Shown here one piece after another: positions 36,596-44,866 of a stretch of 64,000 nt of DNA. The notes under the pieces were generated by a model, which saw only the letters and a list, made by a program, of their open reading frames with translations, was not told where the DNA came from and did not search any database. The translations under genes were made by a program, and so were the position numbers. Source of the stretch: Mesorhizobium sp. B2-3-12 (GTDB taxonomy: Bacteria > Pseudomonadota > Alphaproteobacteria > Rhizobiales > Rhizobiaceae); contig NZ_VFVR01000009.1 in NCBI RefSeq assembly GCF_006442205.1, forward strand, positions 124,001-188,000, given 5' to 3'. Position 1 is the stretch's first letter, and each line of letters opens with the position of its first letter.

Positions 36596-37225
36596 TTACG
36601 CGATACCGAGTGCCGCCCGAACCTCTGGCCCGCTCATGCCGCTGTCAAAGACAGCCGTGCCGGGATCGAAGCGGCGGGCCAGCGCCAATCGGCCGGCCAC
36701 GACCGGATCGAAGCCGGCATCCACCACCAGCCGGGCCGCGAGGGCCACGGCCTCTTCATCATCGCCGGCGAGCGGGATGCCGATCCTGTCGCCGGCCCGA
36801 TGCGCCTGCGACCGGAGCGTCGTCCACATCACGGTGCTGAAAGCGCGCACCAGTTTGGCACGCGGCAGCAGCGGCGCCACGGCAAAGGCCACGCCGTCCT
36901 TTCGTGCTAGCGCCGCGTCGCCGAAGGCGCCGTCGCGCGGTGGATCCGGCACGGTGGCGTCGAGCAGCACCTTGTCGCCAAGTGCCGCCTCGATCTCGGC
37001 CGCGACATCGGGCCATGCCCGGAACGGAATGGCGGCCAGCACGACATCCGCGCCGGCGACCGCATCGACGGCTGGGCTGGCACCGGCCTTGCCGCCGAGT
37101 TCCGCCAGCATCGGCCGCAGCCGTTCGGGATGCCTGACGCCGAAGGTCACGTCATGTCCGGCCTGCGCCCACAGCCGCCCGACCGTGCCGCCGATCATGC
37201 CCGCGCCGAGAATTCCTATTTTCAT
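36596..37225 (-). CDS. NAD(P)-binding reductase, F420-dependent NADP reductase-like
   Basis: A 209-residue Rossmann protein beginning KIGILGAGMIGGTVGRLWA, a classic dinucleotide-binding start, with VTFGVRHPER close behind. It resembles the NADPH-dependent F420 reductase/NADP oxidoreductase (coenzyme F420-dependent) family, often annotated NAD(P)-binding domain proteins in organisms that may lack F420. A strong CAGGAGG precedes ATG 37225. It follows the SDR gene at 37292 on the same strand, separated by a tandem repeat. Confidence 0.85.
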   Translation of the reverse strand: MKIGILGAGMIGGTVGRLWAQAGHDVTFGVRHPERLRPMLAELGGKAGASPAVDAVAGADVVLAAIPFRAWPDVAAEIEAALGDKVLLDATVPDPPRDGAFGDAALARKDGVAFAVAPLLPRAKLVRAFSTVMWTTLRSQAHRAGDRIGIPLAGDDEEAVALAARLVVDAGFDPVVAGRLALARRFDPGTAVFDSGMSGPEVRAALGIA

Positions 37226-37250
37226 CCTTGCCTCCTGTTCAACAGGCGTC

Positions 37251-37310
37251 GTCACCACGGCAATCCTGCCGTCACCACGGCTATCCTGCCGTCACCACGG
37301 CACTCTTTTG
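37251..37310. repeat. Three-copy 20-bp tandem repeat
   Basis: The unit GTCACCACGGCAATCCTGCC occurs at 37251, 37271 (one change) and 37291 (diverged in its second half). The third copy contains the stop codon of the minus-strand SDR gene. The other two copies form most of the gap to the next gene. Confidence 0.9.
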
Positions 37311-37984
37311 CCGTCGCGGAAAAAGCCGCCGGTCGGGCCGTCATCCGGCAAGGTCGCGGCCCAGACGATGCCGGCCGCCCCTTGCGTCACCGGGCGCCCG
37401 CCCGGCCCGCCCATGTCGGTGGCGACCCAGCCCGGGCAGATCGCGTTGACGAGCACGCCCGAGCCGCGCAGTTCCGCCGCCAGCACGCGGGTCAGCGCAT
37501 TGAGCGTCGCCTTCGAGGTCGAATAGGCCGGCGCGCCCGCCCCCATCGAGGCCAGCGAACCGCCTTCGGACGAGACATTGACCAGCCGGCCATGGCCGCC
37601 TGCACCAAGCAGCGGCGCAAAGGCGGAAGCCACTCGCCAAGCACCGAAGACATTGGTCTCGAACGCCTCGCGAATGACGGTCCAGTCGGGCCGCGAGGCG
37701 CGCGAGCCGGTGTCGTAATGGATGGCGGCATTGTTGATCAGCACGTCGAGCCGGCCGAAGCGGCGTTCGACCTCGTCGGCTGCCCTTGCCGCAGCGTCAG
37801 GCGCGGCGACATCGAGCGCGATGGCTTCGACAGCGCCACCGAGCCCCTTGGCCGCCGCCTCGCCCCTGGTAAGATCGCGCACGCCAAGCAGAACGGTGAA
37901 GCCGAGTGCCGCGAGTTGCCGGCCGGTTTCGAGCCCGATGCCACGATCGCCGCCGGTGACGAGGGCTACTTTGTCGGTGTTCAT
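37292..37984 (-). CDS. SDR family oxidoreductase
   Basis: A 230-residue classical short-chain dehydrogenase. TGGDRGIG near residue 10, NNAAIHYD near 82, NVSSEGG with the catalytic Ser, and YSTSK near 150 are present. The wording matches carbonyl-reductase-like SDRs. The start ATG 37984 has AGAGG upstream; an ATG eight codons earlier is possible. Its last codons and stop lie in the 20-bp tandem repeat. It is probably co-transcribed with the downstream NAD(P)-binding reductase, and it is divergent from a glutathione transferase. Confidence 0.92.
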   Translation of the reverse strand: MNTDKVALVTGGDRGIGLETGRQLAALGFTVLLGVRDLTRGEAAAKGLGGAVEAIALDVAAPDAAARAADEVERRFGRLDVLINNAAIHYDTGSRASRPDWTVIREAFETNVFGAWRVASAFAPLLGAGGHGRLVNVSSEGGSLASMGAGAPAYSTSKATLNALTRVLAAELRGSGVLVNAICPGWVATDMGGPGGRPVTQGAAGIVWAATLPDDGPTGGFFRDGKRVPW

Positions 37985-38155
37985 GGGAAATGCCTCTTTG
38001 TCAGTCATCTCGGGGAAAATGGCATGGGCGGAATTGTTTTATTAGATGGTGGAGATCGCAGTCATCATGCGACAACACGCATGAGTTGATGCGCGGGAAT
38101 CGGGTGTCGGCGGCCGTCGCCCCATGCGATTGTCGATCCATCACGAGGATCGACC

Positions 38156-38785
38156 ATGCTCACGCTTCAGGATTATCTGCCGTCGCAGAACGGCTGGAAA
38201 GTCCGGGTCCTGCTCGGGCTGCTCAAAATCCCTTACAACACGCGCATGGTCTCGATCTTCGAGGGCGAAAGCCATACCGACGCTTTCCTGGCGCTCAATC
38301 CGGCAGGCGCTGTTCCCGTGCTTCAGCTCGATGACGGCACCGCCATTGCCGAATCCAATGCGATCCTCACCTACCTCGCCGAAGGCACGCCCCTGCTGCC
38401 GCCGGACCGCTTCAGGCGTGCCAAAATCATGCAGTGGCTGTTCTTCGAACAGTACAATGTCGAACCCGTCATCGGCTCGTTGCGCCTCTGGACCTTGACC
38501 GGACGGCTCGAGCGCAACCAGGCCATGGTTGCCGGCAAGCGCGAAGCCGGCGCCCGCACGCTCGCCGCCCTGAACCGCAGCCTTGGCGAGACGCCTTTCC
38601 TCGCCGGCACCGGCTTCACCATCGCCGACATCGCCGTCTATGCCTACAGCCATCGCGCCGAGGATTGCGGCTTTTCGCTCGCGGACTATCCGGCGTTCCT
38701 CACCTGGGCCGAGCGCGTGGCGGACGCCATCGGCCAGGGCTATCCAGTCCATCCCTACAGCATCGACCCGCATTCCGGGGCCTGA
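38156..38785 (+). CDS. Glutathione S-transferase family protein
   Basis: A 209-residue protein with an N-terminal thioredoxin-like domain (YLPSQNGWKVRVLLGLLKI, then GAVPVLQLDDG and ESNAILTYLAEG near 66-77) and an all-helical C-terminal domain with FTIADIAVYAYSH. It should conjugate glutathione to electrophiles or act as a thiol-dependent reductase; the substrate is unknown. It ends 5 bp from the convergent YdeI-type gene. Confidence 0.92.
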   Translation: MLTLQDYLPSQNGWKVRVLLGLLKIPYNTRMVSIFEGESHTDAFLALNPAGAVPVLQLDDGTAIAESNAILTYLAEGTPLLPPDRFRRAKIMQWLFFEQYNVEPVIGSLRLWTLTGRLERNQAMVAGKREAGARTLAALNRSLGETPFLAGTGFTIADIAVYAYSHRAEDCGFSLADYPAFLTWAERVADAIGQGYPVHPYSIDPHSGA

Positions 38786-38790
38786 AGGAT

Positions 38791-39390
38791 CTACTTCTTC
38801 CCCTGCGGATAGATCGTCTCGCCGCGCATCAGCATCGCCACGAAGGTCTCGATCTTCTTCTTGCGGCCAGCCTCGGTCTTCATGTAGTGGGTGCGGAAGG
38901 CAAGCGAGAAGCGGTTCTGCGCGCTGAGTTTTTCGAGCATCGCCTTCGCCGCCGGCTCGGCGTCGATCGCCGCCTGCAAATCGCTTGGGATTTCCATCTC
39001 CTTGCCGCTGCCATAGGCGCGCGCCCAGCGCCCGTCGGCCTTGGCCGCCTCGACTTGGGCCAGCCCATGCGCGGTCATGCGGCCCTCCTCGACGAGGCGC
39101 GCGACATTGTCGACATTGATCTTGCTCCAGATGCTCTTCTTGCCGCGCGGCGTGTAGCGCTGGAGAAAACTGTTCTCGTCCAGCCCCTTGCGCACCGCGT
39201 CGATCCAGCCGAAGCACAGCACGACGTCGATCGCTTCCTTTGGCGTGATCGATTTCAGGCCCGACCCCACCTTGTGCACCTTGATCCACACCTCGGTTTC
39301 CGTGGCGTGGTGCTGGCCGAGCCAGGTGTAAAAACTGTCCGCGTCGGGGAATTCCCTGACCTTGTCGGGATCGACCTTGACCGGCGCCAT
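38791..39390 (-). CDS. YdeI/OmpD-associated family protein
   Basis: A 199-residue soluble protein. The family pattern is clear: FPDADSFYTWLGQHH near the start, WIKVHK, EAIDVVLCFGWIDAVRKG near 54-71, RYTPRGKKSIWSKIN and the C-terminal ETFVAMLMRGETIYP. The function of this family is poorly defined. The open frame continues upstream to 39489 with an acidic stretch, but the usual family length favours ATG 39390. It is divergent from the VOC-family gene. Confidence 0.88.
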   Translation of the reverse strand: MAPVKVDPDKVREFPDADSFYTWLGQHHATETEVWIKVHKVGSGLKSITPKEAIDVVLCFGWIDAVRKGLDENSFLQRYTPRGKKSIWSKINVDNVARLVEEGRMTAHGLAQVEAAKADGRWARAYGSGKEMEIPSDLQAAIDAEPAAKAMLEKLSAQNRFSLAFRTHYMKTEAGRKKKIETFVAMLMRGETIYPQGKK

Positions 39391-39576
39391 CAGTGGGCCT
39401 GCCAGTTCGGTGCCGTAGTCGCTGGCGTCACTGTCATCTGCCTCCGGCCTCGTTTCAGCTCCCGGCATCATGGCATGGCCCACTGCCAATTTTCGTCAGC
39501 AGCGGAACCCTGCCCTCGCCTGGAACGCACCAACCATCGCCGCGTTGCGACTGGAGTGCAATCCGTGGAGGTCCCG

Positions 39577-39921
39577 ATGGCGATCCAAACCGTTTTCGCC
39601 CATGTCAGTTGCTCCGATCTCGAGCCCAGCATCGGCTGGTATGAAAAGCTCTTCGGCAAGCCGCCATTGCGCCGGCCGATGCCCGGCCTCGCCGAATGGC
39701 AGTTCACGGAAAGCGCGGAAGTGCAACTGTTCGAGGACAAGGAAAAAGCCGGCACCTCGACGCTGACGCTCGGCGTGCTGCCGCTGGCGCCCGAGCGGCG
39801 GAGACTGGTCGATGCAGGCCTCGACCCAGGCCCGATCGAGGAAGCCGACCATTTCTGGATCATGCGCATGCGTGATCCCGACGGGAATCTCGTGGTGCTT
39901 GCGAGTGCCAAGCGGGAATAG
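39577..39921 (+). CDS. VOC family (glyoxalase/dioxygenase-fold) protein
   Basis: A 114-residue protein of one vicinal-oxygen-chelate unit pair. It starts FAHVSCSDLEPSIGWYEKLF, a typical first beta-alpha unit, and ends FWIMRMRDPDGNLVVLASA. A GTGGAGG site precedes the ATG. Such proteins act as lyases, dioxygenases or binding proteins for small electrophiles. A very long open frame runs in from 38434 but overlaps other genes and is not coding there. Confidence 0.88.
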   Translation: MAIQTVFAHVSCSDLEPSIGWYEKLFGKPPLRRPMPGLAEWQFTESAEVQLFEDKEKAGTSTLTLGVLPLAPERRRLVDAGLDPGPIEEADHFWIMRMRDPDGNLVVLASAKRE

Positions 39922-39991
39922 GGCGGAAAAGCGTGCAATCTTCTAAAGAAGCCCTCTCGTCCAGGCATTCAGAATTCGCTATATGTAGCGC

Positions 39992-40189
39992 ATGGCCAAG
40001 ACAAGCGCAGCATCATCAAGTCTAACAGTCCGCAACGCGAAGACGGGAAAGTCGGTGGTTGTCCGTGGCGCCGGATCGCTGAAAGGTAGCAAGTTCGCGA
40101 TCAAGAAGAGCGTAGACCTGACGAAGCCTATCGCCGAGCAAGCCCTCAAGGGCGGTTCTCAAGTTTCGAAACACGCGGCCAAAGGCTGA
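39992..40189 (+). CDS. Small basic protein, candidate antitoxin of a PIN toxin
   Basis: A 65-residue lysine- and serine-rich protein (KTGKSVVVRGAGSLKGSKFA in the middle) of no family I recognise. It lies three bases upstream of a PIN-domain toxin remnant in the same direction, the usual antitoxin position. It lacks a recognisable Phd/YefM, AbrB or RHH pattern, so the antitoxin role is by position only. Confidence 0.6.
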   Translation: MAKTSAASSSLTVRNAKTGKSVVVRGAGSLKGSKFAIKKSVDLTKPIAEQALKGGSQVSKHAAKG

Positions 40190-40192
40190 CCC

Positions 40193-40623
40193 GTGCCGGG
40201 CATTCTGCTCGACACACATGTTCTCTATTGGTGGTGAGCGAGACAGAACCGCTTTCGAACGATGCGCTGATAACCATCGGCGAAAACCAAGAGACCGGCA
40301 CCCTTTATGTCTCGCCTATCACAGCGTGGGAGTTGGCAATCGCCGCGCGAAAGCCTGCCCATAAGAATCCGCCCGATCTTGGCGCCAATTCTCCTGCGCG
40401 CTGGTTTTCAGCAGCTGTCGAAGCCACAGCCGCGAAGATCATTCCAATCAAACAGCGGATAGCCATCGAAGCAGCCGCCGTGGTCACTGCGACGGCGCAC
40501 AAAGACCCTGGTGACTGCTATCTTATCGCCACCGCTCGGGTGCGCAAGATTCCGATCATGACGCGAGACGGCGTGATGCGAGGGCTTGCCGCGCCGGACT
40601 ATCTGCAAATCCTCGACTGCTGA
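40193..40623 (+). pseudogene. PIN-domain (VapC-like) toxin, frameshifted
   Basis: From GTG 40193 one frame encodes PGILLDTHVLYWW and then stops at 40235. The next frame continues exactly where homology demands, VSETEPLSNDALITIGENQ, to the stop at 40623. One missing base near 40229-40236 (a G in GGTGGTGAGC) explains it. Joined, the product of about 143 residues has the PIN acidic residues: Asp in LLDTH, Glu in WELAIA, Asp in DPGDCYLIATA and Asp in TRDG. It would be a ribonuclease toxin. It is inactive here unless the ribosome shifts by -1 at this point or the base is a sequencing error. Confidence 0.85.
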
Positions 40624-40748
40624 CCTCCCCCTGCCCCTCACCAATCCATCGGCATCTCCGATAGCACCATCGGTTTCTTCCGTTTCCGCTTTCCACACCG
40701 ACCTGCCAATCCCCTGCCCGTGTCCATCCAGACAAAGGCAGAGCGGAT

Positions 40749-41477
40749 ATGAGCACTTCCAACCAAAAGATCCTGATCGTCGGCGGCGGCTCCGGCATGG
40801 GGCTGGCGTTGGCCAGACGCTGTGTCGAGGCCGGTGCGGACGTCACCATCGCCGGGCGCGGCGAGGACAGGCTGCGGCGGGCATGCGAGGCGCTGGGCAA
40901 TCCCGCCGGCCTGGACGTGGCCGTCGTCGACATCACGCGGGAAGATCAGGTCGCCGCGTTGTTCGCAGGGATCGGCGGCCTCGATCACATCGTCAGCACC
41001 GCCGCCGACATCGAAGGCGCCTATGGGCTGCTGCCTGAACTCGACCTCAAGGCGGCGCAACGCGTGGTCGACGGCAAGCTCTTCGGCCCGTTGCTGCTCG
41101 CCAAGCATGGCGCGCCACGGCTGGCGGCGGCCGGCTCGATGAGCTTCGTCTCCGGCATTGCCGCCTATCGGCCGGCGGCGCGCGGCTCGGTCGTCGCCGC
41201 CGTCAATGCGGCGCTCGAAGGGCTGGTGCGGGCGCTGGCGATAGAGCTCGCGCCGATCCGCGTCAACGCCGTCTCGCCCGGCTGGGTCGACACCGAAATC
41301 TGGGCGCAGGTTGCCGGCGACAGGAAGGCCGAGACGCTGGCGGCGATGGCCGAGCGCCTGCCCGTCGGCAGGATCGGCCAGCCCGACGATATCGCCGACG
41401 CGATTTTGTTCCTGATCGGCAATGGTTTTACGACCGGAACGACGCTGCATGTGGAGGGCGGGCATCGCCTCGCCTAG
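40749..41477 (+). CDS. SDR-fold protein lacking the YxxxK catalytic pair
   Basis: A 242-residue short-chain dehydrogenase-like protein. The cofactor loop VGGGSGMG (about residues 11-18) and the C-terminal ILFLIGNGFTTGTTLHVEGG are normal. At the active site the order SGIAAY..GSVVAAVNAALEG puts Val149 and Asn153 where Tyr and Lys normally stand, and NAG is replaced by STAAD. It may bind NAD(P) without classical reductase activity, or belong to a divergent subfamily. It is convergent with a LysR gene. Confidence 0.87.
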   Translation: MSTSNQKILIVGGGSGMGLALARRCVEAGADVTIAGRGEDRLRRACEALGNPAGLDVAVVDITREDQVAALFAGIGGLDHIVSTAADIEGAYGLLPELDLKAAQRVVDGKLFGPLLLAKHGAPRLAAAGSMSFVSGIAAYRPAARGSVVAAVNAALEGLVRALAIELAPIRVNAVSPGWVDTEIWAQVAGDRKAETLAAMAERLPVGRIGQPDDIADAILFLIGNGFTTGTTLHVEGGHRLA

Positions 41478-41494
41478 GCAGAAGCGCCGCCCGC

Positions 41495-42463
41495 TCAGGA
41501 ATTGTTTGGAAACAAGACCTTGGCGCGGTTCGCCGATTCAAGACCTGAATCGGCCCCCACCCGTTGGGGCGCCAGCGTTTCGCGCGCGGCGGCGAGAAAT
41601 TGCCGGAGTGCCGGCGGTTGGACGCGCCGGCGCCGCCAGATCATCGTCAGTGGCGCCGTCCGCATCTCACCGGGCCATGTCAGTTCGGTGAGATCACCAC
41701 GCGCCAGCGCGTCGCTGACGGCCAGACGTGGAACGAGGCCGAGCCCCGAGCCGGCCGCTACCAGCCGCGCGATGGCGCCAATGCTGCCGACTTCGGCGGC
41801 GAGTTCCGGCGCGCCGATGCCCGCTTCGGCAAAGGCGGTGTCGAACATGTGCCGGTAGATGCATCCAGGCTCCGTTGCCACGAAACGCCTTGCCGCAAGC
41901 GCGGCCAGGTCGCATGGAGCCAAGTTCTGCCCCGGCGCGGCGACAAGTACGAGCGGTTCGGCCGCTATCATGTGCCTGGCGAAGCGTTGATCGGCGCCGT
42001 CGTTCGAAACGTCGCGGCGATCGAAACAGAAGGCGACGTCGATGTCGCCATCCTCGAGCTGGCGCAGCAGCGCGCCGCTATCAGCCACTTTCAACCGCAC
42101 GGCGATGTCGGGATGGCTCGCCTGGAACCCCGGCAGCCAGGGCGCCAGCCGGACCGAGGCGATCGTTTCCAGCGCGCCGATGGTCAGCGCGCCGCTGGTC
42201 TGCTCCGCTGCCGCCTGAACGGCGGCACGCGCCTCGCCATCGAGCCGCAGCAGTTCCTCGGCGATGGGCTTCAGCGCCAGCCCCGCCGGCGTCAGTTCCA
42301 GGCCTGACTTCAAGCGCGTGAACAACGCAGTCCCAAGTTCGGCCTCCAGCGACTGGATCTGGTCGCTGACGCTCGACTGGGCGAGGTGCACCGCCTCGGC
42401 GGCGCGCGTGACGTTGCGGCTCAGCGCCACCGCGAGGAAGGTCTTGAGCAGTCTTGGATGCAT
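41495..42463 (-). CDS. LysR family transcriptional regulator
   Basis: A 322-residue LysR protein. The helix-turn-helix reads TRAAEAVHLAQSSVSDQIQSLE (about residues 19-40; the key helix is SSVSDQIQSLE), followed by a normal effector domain with DGDIDVAFCFDRR. ATG 42463 is the only sensible start, although the open frame continues upstream across the next gene in another frame. It lies 23 bp downstream of the HtrA-like gene, same strand, and is probably co-transcribed with it. Confidence 0.91.
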   Translation of the reverse strand: MHPRLLKTFLAVALSRNVTRAAEAVHLAQSSVSDQIQSLEAELGTALFTRLKSGLELTPAGLALKPIAEELLRLDGEARAAVQAAAEQTSGALTIGALETIASVRLAPWLPGFQASHPDIAVRLKVADSGALLRQLEDGDIDVAFCFDRRDVSNDGADQRFARHMIAAEPLVLVAAPGQNLAPCDLAALAARRFVATEPGCIYRHMFDTAFAEAGIGAPELAAEVGSIGAIARLVAAGSGLGLVPRLAVSDALARGDLTELTWPGEMRTAPLTMIWRRRRVQPPALRQFLAAARETLAPQRVGADSGLESANRAKVLFPNNS

Positions 42464-42486
42464 CGCCTGGCCGAAATCGCCCCGCC

Positions 42487-43392
42487 CTATTGCAGCTGCG
42501 GCTTCTTCAAAAAGCTGCCGCGGTCGGCGGACTTGACGCGCAGCCAGGTTTCGCGGCCGTCGCGCACCACCCGCATCGGGATCTCGGCCCCGGCCGAGCC
42601 GCTTTCCCACAGTTTGCGATAGAAATCGGCGAGCCCGTCGACCGCGCCGTCGCGCACCTCCGAAATGACGTCGCCTTCGCGCAGGCCGGCCTTGGCGGCG
42701 GGGCCGCCTTCGGTCACGCTCATCACCACCACCTTGCCGTCGCTTTCGGCCGACAGCGCGCCGAGCCACGGACGCGGCGGCTTGGCCACCTGGCCGCGCG
42801 TCAGCAAATCGTCGAGGATCGGCGGCAACAGGTCGATGGGCACCACCATGTTGATGTCGGCGACCTCGCCGGCGCGGCTCATCTGCAGGCGCAGCGAACC
42901 GATGCCGAGCAGCGCGCCCTCGGCGCTGAACAAGGGCGCACCGCCCCAGGATGGATGGGCCGGCGCGATGAAGATCGCTTCGTCGAGCAGATACTCCCAA
43001 TAGCCGGCGAATTCCTGCTTGGTGACGATCTTGGCCTCGACCGCCCGGCCGATGCCGTCGGCAAGCACAACCGCGTCGCCGATCCTGGCCTTGCCGGCAT
43101 CGCCGAGCGCCACGGCCGGCAGGCCGGTCGGCGCCAGCGCCTGGACGAGGCCGAAGCCCGATTCCTGGTCGTAAGCCAGCGCGTGCGCGGGGATGACGCG
43201 GCCGTCATGCGCGGTCAGCCAGACTTCCTCCGCCTCGGTGATGAGATAGCCGATGGTCAGCACCAACCCGTCATCCCTGATGACGACGCCGCTGCCTTCC
43301 CTAAGCGTGCCCAGCGCCCCGGCCGTGAAGGCATCGTCGGGAACGGTCGCTCGCACGGCAACCACGGAGCGCGGATTGGGATTGGTGGTCAT
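42487..43392 (-). CDS. HtrA/Deg-like protein with PDZ domain and lost catalytic triad
   Basis: A 301-residue protein with a trypsin-like fold (about residues 10-200) and a PDZ domain (about 205-290, PWLGALSAES.. and GGPAAKAGLREGDVI). The protease positions are changed. Tyr49 (LTIGYLIT) stands at the usual His, Gly79 (SGFGLV) at the usual Asp, and SWGGAPL (148-154) replaces GNSGGPL, so Trp149 stands at the serine. No signal peptide is visible, so it may be cytoplasmic. It is likely a scaffold or sensor, not a protease. It is followed by a LysR gene in the same transcript. Confidence 0.85.
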   Translation of the reverse strand: MTTNPNPRSVVAVRATVPDDAFTAGALGTLREGSGVVIRDDGLVLTIGYLITEAEEVWLTAHDGRVIPAHALAYDQESGFGLVQALAPTGLPAVALGDAGKARIGDAVVLADGIGRAVEAKIVTKQEFAGYWEYLLDEAIFIAPAHPSWGGAPLFSAEGALLGIGSLRLQMSRAGEVADINMVVPIDLLPPILDDLLTRGQVAKPPRPWLGALSAESDGKVVVMSVTEGGPAAKAGLREGDVISEVRDGAVDGLADFYRKLWESGSAGAEIPMRVVRDGRETWLRVKSADRGSFLKKPQLQ

Positions 43393-43474
43393 GGTTTTGT
43401 CCTGCGATGCGAATGCCCGGCGGCTTCCTCTATAGGTATGCCGCTGAGAGGAAGGCGCAAGGGGTGGCGCTTGC

Positions 43475-43495
43475 CTTCTCCCCTTGTGGGAGAAG
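43475..43495. repeat. Short hairpin repeat, CTTCTCCC type
   Basis: CTTCTCCC, loop CTTGT, GGGAGAAG. The same hairpin with a one-base-longer stem lies at 50779-50800, so it is a small dispersed unit. It lies between the divergent HtrA-like and yghU genes. Confidence 0.75.
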
Positions 43496-43527
43496 AAGAT
43501 CCGACGTCCGTGCTGACATCGACAATA

Positions 43528-43545
43528 GTTCAACGCAAGTTGAAC
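43528..43545. promoter_or_regulatory. 7-bp dyad with GCAA spacer upstream of yghU
   Basis: GTTCAAC-GCAA-GTTGAAC is a perfect inverted repeat 75 bp upstream of the yghU start. As DNA it could be an operator; as RNA the GCAA loop is a GNRA tetraloop that would make a stable hairpin. Confidence 0.45.
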
Positions 43546-43619
43546 TTCCCGCTCCCCCACCCTAGTTCTAGCGTATCTGCCTAACCCCATTCTTCCTCCC
43601 CGCCATCCCGAGGCCCCGC

Positions 43620-44486
43620 ATGACCGATTACACCCCGCCGAAAGTATGGACCTGGAACAAGGCCAATGGTGGCACATTTGCCAGCATCAACCGCCCGATA
43701 GCCGGTCCGACGCATGACAAGGACCTGCCCGTCGGCAAGCACCCGTTGCAGCTTTATTCGCTGGCGACGCCGAACGGCGTCAAGGTGACGGTGATGCTCG
43801 AGGAACTGCTCGCGCTTGGCCACAAGGGCGCCGAATACGACGCATGGCTGATCCGCATCAACGATGGCGATCAGTTCGGCAGCGGTTTTGTCGAGGTCAA
43901 TCCCAATTCCAAGATCCCCGCGATGATGGACCACAGCGGCGGCACCCCGGTGCGCATCTTCGAATCCGGCTCGATCCTGGTCTATCTCGCCGAGAAATTC
44001 GGCGAATTCCTGCCCGTCGAACAGCCGGCGCGGGCGGAAGTGCTGTCCTGGCTGTTCTGGCAGATGGGCTCGGCGCCCTATCTCGGAGGCGGCTTCGGCC
44101 ATTTCTACGCCTATGCGCCGGAAAAGTTCGAATATGCCATCGACCGCTTCTCGATGGAGGTGAAGCGCCAGATGGACGTGCTCGATCGCCGGCTGGCCGA
44201 AACCGACTATCTCGGCGGCAAGGATTATTCGATCGCCGACATGGCGGTCTGGCCCTGGTATGGCGGGCTGGCGCTCGGCCGGATGTACAATGATTCCGCC
44301 GATTTCCTGTCGGTGCAGGAGTACAAGAACGTGCAGCGCTGGGCAAAGGCGATCGATGAACGCCCCGCGGTAAAGCGCGGCCGCATGGTCAATCGCGCCT
44401 TCGGCGAACCGGCCATGCAGTTGCACGAACGCCATGACGCCAGCGATTTCGATACGAAGACGCAGGACAAGCTGGCCGCCGAATAA
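43620..44486 (+). CDS. yghU: Glutathione S-transferase/disulfide-bond reductase, YghU type
   Basis: A 288-residue protein longer than standard glutathione transferases by an N-terminal extension (YTPPKVWTWNKANGGTFASI), which is the mark of the YghU/Ure2p-like nu class. The thioredoxin-like domain has TPNGVKVTVMLEELLALG near 59-76 and the binding segment FESGSILVYLAEKFG. The helical domain has YSIADMAVWPWYGG. In E. coli YghU binds two glutathiones and reduces organic disulfides and peroxides. It is monocistronic with a clear terminator. Confidence 0.93.
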   Translation: MTDYTPPKVWTWNKANGGTFASINRPIAGPTHDKDLPVGKHPLQLYSLATPNGVKVTVMLEELLALGHKGAEYDAWLIRINDGDQFGSGFVEVNPNSKIPAMMDHSGGTPVRIFESGSILVYLAEKFGEFLPVEQPARAEVLSWLFWQMGSAPYLGGGFGHFYAYAPEKFEYAIDRFSMEVKRQMDVLDRRLAETDYLGGKDYSIADMAVWPWYGGLALGRMYNDSADFLSVQEYKNVQRWAKAIDERPAVKRGRMVNRAFGEPAMQLHERHDASDFDTKTQDKLAAE

Positions 44487-44513
44487 ATTCCACCTTGGTG
44501 GGCGTCAAAACAA

Positions 44514-44549
44514 AAGCCCATCACCGGTCCGACCGGTGATGGGCTTTTT
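44514..44549. terminator. Bidirectional rho-independent terminator
   Basis: A 15-bp stem AAGCCCATCACCGGT / ACCGGTGATGGGCTT with a CCG loop and a T-run on the right, plus an A-run on the left. It serves yghU (stop at 44486) and the convergent DUF1236 gene (stop at 44567). Confidence 0.93.
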
Positions 44550-44566
44550 GCTTCGCATGAGACGGA

Positions 44567-44866
44567 TCAGTGAAGAACTTCAACGATCTGACGGGTGTCG
44601 GGGTCGACCAGTACGGTCTGATCGTTGATCACCGCGACGCGGTACTTGACGTTGGGAACTTCACGCAGTTCGACCTTGTCCGGTACCGACGAACCCAGCT
44701 TGAGCTCCACGCCCAACAGATTCACCGACGCCAGCGGCTCCTTCTTGACGTATTCGCGAACGACCGTCTCCTGTTCCGGCTGCACAACGATGGTGTCCGC
44801 CATGGCGGCACCCACGCCGCCCAACAGGACGATCGCAGCCGCGGCACTCGTAAGATAATGTTTCAT
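44567..44866 (-). CDS. DUF1236 domain-containing secreted protein
   Basis: A 99-residue protein with a Sec signal peptide (hydrophobic AAAAIVLLGGVGAAM, cleavage near residue 23) and a short mature domain. VREYVKKEPLASVNL and the C-terminal VINDQTVLVDPDTRQIVEVL are the pattern of DUF1236, a family of unknown function common in rhizobia. A GGAGG precedes ATG 44866. It is transcribed towards the terminator at 44514. Confidence 0.9.
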   Translation of the reverse strand: MKHYLTSAAAAIVLLGGVGAAMADTIVVQPEQETVVREYVKKEPLASVNLLGVELKLGSSVPDKVELREVPNVKYRVAVINDQTVLVDPDTRQIVEVLH

